From: Takakia lepidozioides
Taxonomy: Eukaryota > Streptophyta > Takakiopsida > Takakiales > Takakiaceae
DNA length: 64,000 bases
Reading direction: 5' to 3'
NCBI GenBank assembly: GCA_030704615.1
Contig: CM060733.1
Span: 72,292,001-72,356,000 of the forward strand
The notes beneath the pieces were generated by a model. It searched no databases, was not told where the DNA came from, and saw only the letters and a program-made list of their open reading frames with translations. The position numbers and the translations under genes were made by a program. Shown in pieces: positions 55,391 to 64,000 of the stretch (its first letter is position 1; the number at the start of each line of letters is the position of its first letter).

Positions 55391-58300
55391 ACCTGTAGCC
55401 TGCAAAATCAAACAATATATTATCCCTTGTCGATAGCAACACTCCCCAGGGTGATTCCTGGGAATTGGTTACTTATGCCAAATCTAGGGCTTCATGTGTA
55501 GTTTTTGGGGTGAATCCCAGGATGGACAATGTGTCCTTCAAAAGCTCCAGCTTAGGCCTGGATTATGTGGCTAATGGCTCCATCTTGAGACTTGATAACA
55601 GAGGTACCTTGAAGTTTTCAATGTCTAAAACTGCTACAAATAGCATCTCACATCATATCAACCTCAAAGAAATTCGTCCCTTGACTGGCTGGAGAGCGGT
55701 CTTAGACATTGGTGATTCAATGAGGCGCTCTAGGAAGACAAGAAAGGGCGAGGTCTTCAACTTGAAAGTTTCTAACGGGTTTGATGCCTTGGATGAGGTT
55801 GACACCAAGCAGCCAGACAGACTAGCTGACCCTAAGTGTGCTGAACCTGAACGTCGTGAGACAGAAGGATATGGTACTCTGAATGGTTTGCCAATCCTGA
55901 AAGTTTACACAAGACGAGCAAAATCTACACACAGGGTAATTGTCCCCCCTTTGCAGAACGGTTGGCCGTCCAGGAGCAACCATAAGCTATCTAGAGGCCA
56001 AACAATCCATATGCAAATGGCTGGCTTGCGGCTGGGCACTTTCAACTTCTCGGGGCTGACTAACCAAAGGAAACAATTTGAAGTGGGACAAGTTCTTCAG
56101 GCAAATGGTATTCATATCTGTGCAGGGCAAGAGACATGGGAAACTTCCGACAAACTGGTTGGAGATGTCATTGGTTATAGATGGTTCGGTAAGATGTGCG
56201 CTCTTAAGGCGGCCTCTGCCAAACGCGGTCAAAAAGGGGTTGGGTTCTTTGTCCGTGATTTCTTGTGTGACAATTGTGAAATTATCAACAAGGGTTTGCG
56301 GTATGAGCACAGTATCTGGCTGAAACTGAAATTGAAGGGCGTGAATACCAAGGACCTCTGTGTGGGTTGTGTTTACATGCCCACAGAGGGGACCCTCAGT
56401 GCTGATGCAGACAAAGCCTTTGAAGGCGTTAAACTGGACTGCGCTATGTTCCTCGCCATTGGGTGACTGCATGCCCGGGTGGGCAAAGCTCTTCACCAGG
56501 ATGATACCATTGGGCCTTTTGGTGAGGACGAGCTGAATTGGAATGGAAGACGGTTAATAAACTGTCTGGAAGAACTTCAGCTTTTGACCTCGAATAATAG
56601 GTCAAAAGAAGACCAATTTCAGTGGACTCGTGAGAAAGCCCAAACTGAGGAACGATCCATTGTGGATTATATCATAGTGGACAAGAATTTGTTTCCCCAG
56701 TGTACCAATGTGTTGATCGACAGAACTGATATCGGTACCTCTGACCACTTCCTGGTGTGGACTGAGATCAAAAGGTGTTTCGCCAACACTAAGAGATCTG
56801 TGAAACGTTCGATTCAGAAGTGGCGCATAGAAAAATTCCAAAATGAAAAGGTCAAGGCTGAGTATTTTCAGACCTTGCAAGAGTGTCTCCCTCAATTTGT
56901 CCATTCACTCCAAGATCTTCAGTCTCGATCTGGCAATGCAAGAAATGAAGTCGAAAGAGCGGTGGATGCTTGGGAGAGTTTCGTCTCCTCTGTGGCTGAC
57001 AAGATCATTGGGAGGAAAATAATTGTCTGCGGTAGAGCTGTTAATTGCTGGACCAATGAGATCAAACTCAAGATAGCCGAGAGACGAGTCCTCTATAAAG
57101 AGTGCTGCAAATTGAAAGCCAACAAAGAAATGTGGGCTAGGTACTACCAGATCCGCAAAGATATCAATCAGCTTGTAAGGTCTCAGAAGAAATTATATTG
57201 GGACAAGTAATATAGTGAAATAAACTCAAACCACTATGGTGGTAATGACAAGAGATTCTGGTTAGCCCTTCAACGTCTGTACAAGCTGAAAAATTGTCAG
57301 CAAGTACAAGCGCTGAGGACTACTAAGGGTGCAGTGGTGACTTCAACGGTTGACATTGTCAAAACCTTTCGCACCCCACTACAGTATCCTTGGGAGAAAT
57401 TCTAGGTCTAACAGTGAGGGATCTGCTGGTGAATGGAAGGATACAGTTGAAAAAAACTGTTCCTATGTTTCAAGACAGCCCTGAACTGGAGTATATTTCA
57501 AAGGGTTACAACGCTCCCATTAGTTCTTCTGAGATTATGGAAGCAATTGAGCATTTAAATGGATATAAAGCTGGTGGACCTGAGGGCATAGTCAACGAGC
57601 TTATCAAGCATGGTGGCGACCCAATGATAGAGGCCCTTGTACTTCTCTTTAACCTTATCTGGAGGACTGAATGATCCCTTTTCGCTGGCGACAGGGGGTC
57701 ATTATCAACCTATACAAGAAAGGTGACAAAGAAGAGCTGGGGAACTATCCAGGCGCAGTTGGCAAGATATTTTGCAGAGTTATAAGTACTCGTCTCAAGG
57801 TTGATCTGGAATCTAGAGGTTGTTTCCACGAAGCCCGAGCTGGCTTTCGGAGAAACAGGGGCTGTGTGGATCATGTCTTCACTCTAAGCCAGATTATCCA
57901 GGAAAGGAAAAAAGAAGGGAAACCCACTTTTGTTTTTTTCTTGGATGTCAAAAAGGCTTATAACACAGTGTGGAGAGATGGTCTATGGCTCCCACTCTGG
58001 TCATCTGGGATCAAGGGAAAGATGTGGAGAGTGGTCCATAACTTGTATGCTCACGCCAAAAACTGTGTCACTGTTGATGGACAGAAGTCTAACTTCTTTG
58101 ACATAGACCAAGGTGTAGCTGAAGGATGTACCCTCTCCCCTCTGCTCTTCAATGTTTTCGAAATTTAAACTCAGGGCGGGAAGCCTACCTTTGAACAGCA
58201 AACAGATGCAGAGAGGAAAGAGGGATTGCAATTGCCCGTTGTGTGGGCAACCTGAAGACAATATTCAATTTCTGATTCATTGTCCTGGGTACTCTCATGA

Positions 58301-58598
58301 GAGAGACGGCCTCTTCAAATCCATCAAGGGAATTGCCTGAACCTTTGTTTACCAACTTTGAAAGTCTCGAGGCTGAGCCAAAAGCCCAGGCCCTTTTGAG
58401 GCCTAGCTATTGGGCAAACCACACACAGCAGATTGATGCTTGTGTGAAGAGATTTCTAGAGGATATCTGAAAAACTCAGATTAATAGTCTGTTCCAAGGT
58501 AAGTCATACTACCGGCGTCAGCCCATGTTCCGCTCAAACAGAGCGCAGGGTCAATGGCTACAAGGCTACGGTAAACAACGTCTTATGAGTACATTCTC
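55390..58598 (+). mobile_element. LINE retrotransposon, internally deleted (EN + RT part + tail)
   Basis: A basic N-terminal frame (55,465-56,010) leads to an APE-type endonuclease: LRLGTFNFSGL, CAGQETWE, GVGFFVRDF, VGCVYMP and, after a frameshift at about 56,464, SIVDYIIVD and IGTSDHFLVW. Stops or shifts also occur at 57,208, about 57,400 and 57,672. The RT part has KAGGPEGIVNE, FRWRQGVIINLYKKGD, ARAGFRRNRGCVDHVFTL, FFLDVKKAYNTVWR and QGVAEGCTLSPLLFNVF. Right after that block (58,150) the sequence jumps to KFKLRAGSLPLN and the CNCPLCGQPEDN zinc-knuckle tail, so the palm with the YxDD box is gone. It ends TTATGAGTACATTCTCT without poly(A). It cannot retrotranspose by itself. Confidence 0.85.
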
Positions 58599-58599
58599 T

Positions 58600-59660
58600 G
58601 CTCGGTTCAATGGCCACAGGACTTGGGAATCCAAACGAGTGCATATATGCATGGGGTGTAAGGGACCACTGAAATAGTGCATAGATGCTCAGATTCTGGG
58701 GCAACAAGACTCATGGCTGGTGCAGACAGTAGAATCCATGAGCAACTGGGATTCAAGACATCCCATAAAAGATCTGGATGGGATAAAATATTCCCACGTA
58801 TTGTCCTAGATCTCGTGAGTTCTATGATGTAAGGTGGATGAATACCTAGTGAAAGCAAACACATCTTTCTTTTCAATCCTCTCATGGTCTGGGTTGGAAT
58901 ATATTTGCAGGGTTCTTCATCCCCAACTTCCAGTCCTTACACCAGCTCATTGCAGGCAGTCTGTCCTGCCAGTCTCAGCTACCCTCTCAGGCTCAGGTAC
59001 CAGCGTACTCTATATTATCTACCCCACAAACTGGCATGTAGGGGAACTTCCACCTGCTGTTATCTTCCCACTCATTCATTCCCTCTTCTCCTTTCTCGCA
59101 CACACTGCAGGACTCTTCCACTGAAAGTTGTATTAGTGCTAGTCCAAACTGGTGTGCCAGGTCTGTGGCCAAAAAGCAAGCACGGAAGCAAGCACGGTCT
59201 TATGCTTGTATCTCTCCCTAATCTCTCATTCTCTTTCCTATTGTACGGAGTGAGCTTTTGTGGCAACAAGGTTATGCAAGCACATCTGAATGGGTACACC
59301 TTGTGTGCACTTCCCTCTCTTTATCTCAGCCTCATGAGGGCTTTTGGGGTACAGGGCCACTTAGCAGCAAGAGTTCACTATCAATGATCAAAGAAGCACG
59401 CATTGAGGCTGAGCCTCCTCAAGATCAGAAGATCAAAGTGAGCCTAGGTGGCAACCACCTCTGCACTGTGCTATTTGGAACTTGAATTCAGCAGAGTCAG
59501 ATTAGCTGTTTGTCCAGAGTTCTTGTTGGTGAAAAGGTTTGCATCTACTTCCTTGAGATGAAAAGTGTCTGTCAAAGGATCAGTAGCCATGGATGAAGTG
59601 TGTTGTTCATAGCAACCTTAGACAGCAGGTATGCTGTGGTAACGTGGTGGGAGGAGAGAG
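58600..59660. other. Intergenic or intronic DNA, no certain gene
   Basis: A frame at 59,390-59,485 (IKEARIEAEPPQDQKIKVSL) is open but could not be tied to the trigger-factor-like gene downstream. Otherwise only short frames. Confidence 0.35.
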
Positions 59661-59663
59661 AGA

Positions 59664-59960
59664 AATGTACTCATAAGAGGTTGTTTGCAGTAGCCTTGTG
59701 GCCGTAGACCCCACGCCCAGTTTGGGTGGTACAAAAAAGAACAGACTATTGTGAGGGACAGTAGTTACGGCGATATAAACAATTTGTTCGGGATAATTCA
59801 TACGTATATATATAAACAATTTGTCCATAGAAAACCCTTCACACAAGCATCAATCTGCTCCAACAGTTAGATCCCAACAGGGCTAGGGCTTAGGCTCAGC
59901 CTCAGAAAGTCGGTGAACAGAGGTGCAGCGACTATGTTATTGATGTAGCTGAAGAGGGTT
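59664..59960 (-). mobile_element. LINE 3' end, cluster copy 1
   Basis: Reading minus, it ends ...GGCTACTGCAAACAACCTCTTATGAGTACATT at 59,664 and carries the tail text with a CTTGTGTGAAGG remnant. Some internal sequence is replaced by unrelated DNA. Confidence 0.65.
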
Positions 59961-60025
59961 GCTGTCTGATGAGAATAATACCCCAGACATTGTGGATATT
60001 CTCTTCCAGCTGGTTAGAGAATGCA

Positions 60026-60300
60026 CTCATAAGACGTTGTTTGCTGTAGCCTTGTGGCCATAGACCCAGTTTGGACAGAACAAAAGGGAATCGATGCTAC
60101 CTTTGTGAGGGCTCACTCCGGTAGTGGGACTTACCTTCATATTATCAATTAGTTCGGGCTTCCCAGATACCCTCTAGAAAGCCCTTCACACGAGTATCAA
60201 CTTGCTGTGTGTGAGCTGCCCAGCTATTAGACCCCAACAGGGCAGGGCTTTAGGCTCAGCCTCAAGATTTTGAAAGTTGGTGAACAGAGGTGCAGGGACA
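60026..60300 (-). mobile_element. LINE 3' end, cluster copy 2
   Basis: The minus-strand tail ends at GAGTGCATTC (60,026); the 3' junction abuts CTGGTTAGAGA on the + strand. Confidence 0.7.
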
Positions 60301-60812
60301 ATGTTCTTGATTGTCCTAGTTACTGTGTTGAGGATTTCATAACAAAGCAAGTTTGGAAGGGGGTCACTCTCTGGTGAGAAAAACCGAAACAACATCAGAA
60401 AATGGATATTGTCTTCAGGCTGCCCGCATATCGGGCAATTACAATCTCCTCTTCCTCTCTGCATCTGTTTATTGTTCAAAGGTAGGCTTCCCGCCCTGAG
60501 TTTAACTTTCAGTCTAGTGCCAACCAAGGGTAGGTTCAAGCTGGTTAGAATGTACTCATAAGACGTTGTTTGCCGTAGCCTTTGTGGCCATTGACCCCGC
60601 ACCCAGTTTGAGCAGAACACCAAGGGACGGAAACTACCTTTGTCAGGGCCTGACGCCGGTAGTATGGCTTACCTTGGAACTGACAATTGATCCGAGCTTT
60701 CCAGATGTCCTCTAGAAATCTCTTTACACAAGCATCAATCTGCAGTGTGTGATTTGATCAACAACTAGGCCCCAAAAGAGCCTGGGCTTTTGGCAGGGCA
60801 TGGGCTTTTGGC
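60301..60812 (-). mobile_element. LINE 3' ends, cluster copy 3 and its upstream piece
   Basis: The zinc-knuckle text CNCPICGQPEDNIHFL appears at about 60,400-60,450 on the minus strand, upstream of copy 2's tail. Copy 3's own tail ends at GAGTACATTC (60,548), next to CTGGTTAGA. Confidence 0.65.
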
Positions 60813-60821
60813 TGGTTAGAG

Positions 60822-61132
60822 ATTGTACTCATAAGACGTTGTTTGCCGTAGCCTTGTGGCCATTGACCCCGCGCCCAGTTTGAGCGGGAACAAAAGGGAC
60901 AGAACCTACCTCTGTCAGGGGCTGACGTTGGTAGTAAGACTTACCTCCATATAAGGAATTAATCCGGGTTTTCCAGATATCCTCTAGAAATCCCTTCACA
61001 CAAGCATCAATCTGCTGTGTGTGATTTGCCCAAAAACTAGGCCTCAGGAGGGCCTGGGCTTTTGGCTCAGCCTCGAGACTTTCAAAGTTGGTAAACAGGG
61101 GTACAGGCACAATTCCCTTAATAGAAGAGAAT
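60822..61132 (-). mobile_element. LINE 3' end, cluster copy 4
   Basis: The best preserved tail of the cluster: minus frame PVPLFTNFESLEAEPKAQ, FLEDIWKTRINSLYGGKSYY, QTGRGVNGHKATANNVL, ending at GAGTACAATC (60,822) beside CTGGTTAGAGA. Confidence 0.75.
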
Positions 61133-61153
61133 GGCTGGTTAGAGAGAGAGAGA

Positions 61154-61360
61154 ATGTACTCATAAGACGTTGTTTGCCGTAGCTTTGTGGCCATAGACCC
61201 GGTGCCCAGTTCGTGCGGAACAAAAGGGACCAGAAACTACCTTTGTGAGGGGCTCACTCCAGTAGTGTGACTTACCTTGGTAAGAACAATTAGTTCGGGC
61301 TTTCCAGATATCCTCTAGAAAGCCCTTCACTGAAGCATCAATCTGCTGTGTGTGAGCAGT
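61154..61360 (-). mobile_element. LINE 3' end, cluster copy 5
   Basis: The minus-strand tail ends at GAGTACATTC (61,154), separated from CTGGTTAGAGA by a short GA run. Confidence 0.7.
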
Positions 61361-61572
61361 TGTGACTTCTGAGAGAGAGAGATTCTTATGTCAACAAGAA
61401 ACCCACGTCCTATAGGACGCAGTACAGAGAGAGGGCACAGGCAGACTGAGATACATGTGGAGGGAAAAGCAAGTGTGTATCTGAACTGTGTAGGTCGGTT
61501 GGTTTCTCATTGTACTGCACAGTATGTTCCGAGGACTTAATAGTGGTTCTGTTGATGTGTGATCAAATGCAG

Positions 61573-62851
61573 CTGAGAGTGGACTTTGCTGGTAAGGATA
61601 CACAAAGGGCTTATGACACAGTGGTAAGGGGACTGTCCAAAAACACACCCCCTACCAAAGGATTCCGCACAGCAAAAGGAGGTTAGCATTCCTATTTCCT
61701 GCCATCTTCAAAGTTCAAATTTACAATCATAGGACATAAATACATACCCTGAGAAGTGTTGTGCGGACTATTGCTTTGACCTCAAATCTGACTTGGCTTC
61801 TGTCTGTGCATGGATGGTTGGGTGGCGTTATCTACCACGGTGAGATCTGCAGGCAAGTCCGCTATTGTAAGTTCCTTCATATCAAGTACGAGTGTTTTTA
61901 ACTCCATATTTTAGAACCTTACGCTGGTTAAGAAGGGCTGTGAGCATCCGATTGCAGAGAGTGCAAAGAATCCTGGCCAAGAGAGGGGAAGTTCAGGGCT
62001 TGCTACTTGGTGCTCGTTCTAGGAATCTACGCAAAGACCACACATAATGGGAGACTCCAGCTGATATGGCCAGGTTGCCTTCCTGTGCGGAGGGGACCCA
62101 AATGGGTTTATTACGTTTCTTTCAAGAGCCAAGACCTTGTATTGCTGTTACATTCTGCTAACAATTTGTCATTTGAGACGGGAGTCATTCTTGTATCAAG
62201 GGACCTCAGGTCATCTCTCTCTCCTATCTTCCAAGTAATGTGACAGCTGTAGACAGTCTTTGGGAATTTGCGCAGGTCCCCACAGGTATTTTGATAAATA
62301 TGCTGGGCCAAGGGAGAGTGCGCAAGTTTGTAATCGAAGAAATTGTGCGCACTACCCTTGTTGAGTATGTGGAGAAGGTGAACCTACATCCCTTCTCCTT
62401 TTTGGTCAGTCAACACACTAATTCCTGATTGGTGTCCTGGCACCTTGTGTCACCATTTAAAACCTAAATTGCGAGAAAATGCGGGTATTCATGTGAGAAG
62501 ACATTATGACCATTCAGAAGACAAAAAGATCCTAAAGCTGCTATATGGCACATCAGGGCTTCAATGCAGGTCTCAAGAGTATCATCAGGATAACTTTAAC
62601 AAAAAGATACAAATGCTTTCGACACCTTTGTTGTATTGTTTTTTATTTGTTGCTCTTTTGAATGGATGCAGGAAGGTATCAAGGCAAAGAAGAATTTGAC
62701 CACTGAACAAAGTGCAGAGGAGCTAGATAAAGTGTTTGAGCCTGGGAAGGAGTTTGGGTTCAATGCAACCCTTGAACTTGAAGAAGAGATACCGGCAGAA
62801 AGTGAAACCAAGTCAGAAGCAGTTGACACGGAAGGGGTGCTAGCCACCTGA
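61573..62851 (+). CDS. Trigger-factor-like protein, 3' exons (probable chloroplast type)
   Basis: Three exons resemble the ribosome-binding domain of plant trigger-factor-like proteins. Exon a (61,573-61,681, after AAATGCAG) encodes LRVDFAGKDTQRAYDTVVRG and PPTKGFRTAKG, the position of the family's PGFRxxKGG signature. Exon b (62,276 or 62,285 to 62,377) encodes VPTGILINMLGQGRVRKFVIEEIVRTTLVEYVEK. Exon c (62,672-62,851, after GATGCAG) encodes EGIKAKKNL, EQSAEELDKVFEPG and an acidic end. Exon b to c is phase 0 on both sides. The a-b join is unclear: the donor after exon a gives phase 1, which fits the acceptor at 62,285 but would drop the VPT residues. 5' exons and any transit peptide were not found; the LINE cluster lies just upstream. 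Role inferred: folding of new plastid proteins. It may be working or recently broken. Confidence 0.65.
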
Positions 62852-64000
62852 AGATGGGTGCTGTAAGTTCCTGTGCAAATGGTTCACTCAGGAGAAGATC
62901 ATTTCCTTGTCAGGTTCTGTGATTTTAAAAGCTGTATGTGCTCCTAATGTGTTAGATACATGACATCCATGGCGGGCAAGACAATATTTTGCAGATGGAT
63001 ACTGTCTTTGGATAGTTGCCACATTGGCTAAGGATGACATTGATGCAGGGCAGACTATGCTTGCCAAGGAATTAGCAAACGTCTGAGAAATAGTTGAGTG
63101 GCAACACTACCCCTGGATTACATACCTTAGTGCCCTTGTGGCTAGAGTTCTGTGCACCGTGGGTGTGCTCAAATTAACAAAATCACTTTGTGTACTGCCC
63201 TGAGGCCATTATGCTGGGAAGCCATCTATGCAATTTTGGGGTGAAGAACACAAGAATTCCCTTTGTGCAGGTTGCTTTGAAGCTTTATGAGTAGTCATTT
63301 TTGGATCTCTCCACAATATCCATCTATGGTTCAGGGTCTGGATAAGTAAAAGTTGCTATCTTTATGAGGTTGTTTGAAGATGAGGCGTTCCTTGGCCTTT
63401 GCGCCACACAGGGTCTATTGCTACTGGGACAGCAGCGAGTTCCACTGTTGCCCTGTGTGGCAAACAGAGAAGATGTAGCAGATTAGTGAGTCCTGCCTTT
63501 GCAGTGAAATTGGCAATGCTTAAAAGTGATGGCCTCCCCAGCCTCCCTGAAAATGGAAGGGTTTCACAAATTTTTGGATCCTGGCGCGGTTGCCCATGTA
63601 GACTCCATAATACATCTCAAACAGGATTTAAGACAATACTTTACTTCGTGGTCCTACAAGGACCTAATATGAGGAAAAGAGAACGGAGATAGTAAACGCA
63701 GCAGCGCTTCTCTAGCCCACGAAACACAACGGACATTGGGCTGCAACTGTCTAAAAATCACTGCACCGTGCTAAAGAAGATACAGCGAGATTAGGGCTTC
63801 AGGGTTCCAACTTCTAACACTAGAGCGGCGTCTTGTGATTGCACGAATCGTCATCAGCTACTTTACGCACTCATTGTGCAATTGCTTCCTCTCGATGGAC
63901 ACTATCACAGTAGACCTACTCATCCCTCCCTCCCTCACCTCTTCCTCCCTTCTAGTCAGAGAAGGCCACTGCAGCTGATATTTTACAGACTAGAGCTGGG
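62852..64000. other. Downstream region, no recognised gene
   Basis: The first few hundred bases are probably the 3' UTR of the trigger-factor-like gene. The frame at 63,399-63,692 has no recognisable domain. Nothing else is supported up to the window end. Confidence 0.4.

Noticed and set aside
59390-59485. 5' exon of the trigger-factor-like gene (KIKVSLGG)
   Set aside because: The resemblance is weak and the position it would fill is already taken by the exon at 61,573-61,681.

Overview
The window is nuclear DNA of a land plant. GT-AG introns, a plant-specific DUF569 gene, a plant-type trigger-factor-like gene, a MAP-kinase exon fragment, plant Ty3/gypsy and LINE sequences and a Penelope-like reverse transcriptase all point that way. 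The Penelope-like fragment makes a non-seed plant or gymnosperm plausible, but the species cannot be fixed from sequence alone. Most of the window is nested, decayed mobile DNA.

The dominant structure is a large DNA transposon present as two copies in inverted orientation: left copy about 1-16,119, right copy about 39,150-50,607, separated by about 23 kb. Each copy carries two divergently transcribed genes around a central array of short palindromes. Gene A is a MULE-like transposase with an N-terminal Cys/His zinc-binding region and a C-terminal SWIM finger (left + strand 13,006-16,119; right - strand 43,242-39,980). Gene B is a multi-exon gene for a protein with a ParB-like motif followed by a DNA-methyltransferase-like region whose motifs run in the permuted (beta-class) order (left - strand 7,762-2,543; right + strand 45,828-50,607). 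Between the two 5' ends lies an array of 22-bp palindromes (arm GGAAATGCGG, central YR dinucleotide, mirrored arm) on a strict 53-bp period: about 84 units on the left, about 35 on the right. Further palindromes sit in a looser array downstream of gene B (1,585-2,410), in three introns of gene B at the same places in both copies, and downstream of gene A. Both copies are pseudogenised in different ways: left by stops, frameshifts and a Penelope-like fragment, right by stops, loss of the zinc-binding region and a gypsy fragment. The association of a transposase, a ParB/methyltransferase-like protein and a helically phased palindrome array is the most interesting system here.

Between the two copies (17-39 kb) are hairpin-rich DNA, a MITE, a DUF569 gene (21.3-24.6 kb) with a LINE tail in its intron, a 0.9-kb foldback element, a four-layer nest of elements (27.2-31.1 kb) that includes a hAT element with an 8-bp target duplication and a MULE MITE with a 9-bp target duplication, a second unrelated palindrome array (31.3-32.1 kb), a 120-bp satellite with about 1-kb higher-order structure (32.8-36.7 kb), a tRNA-like SINE-type sequence and an 88-bp tandem repeat.

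Right of the second copy are an internally deleted gypsy fragment, a MAP-kinase exon fragment, a TIR-element end, gag fragments, a LINE lacking its catalytic palm section (55.4-58.6 kb), five LINE 3' ends in one orientation (59.66-61.36 kb), and the 3' exons of a trigger-factor-like gene (61.57-62.85 kb). Only the DUF569 and trigger-factor-like genes look like ordinary host genes.
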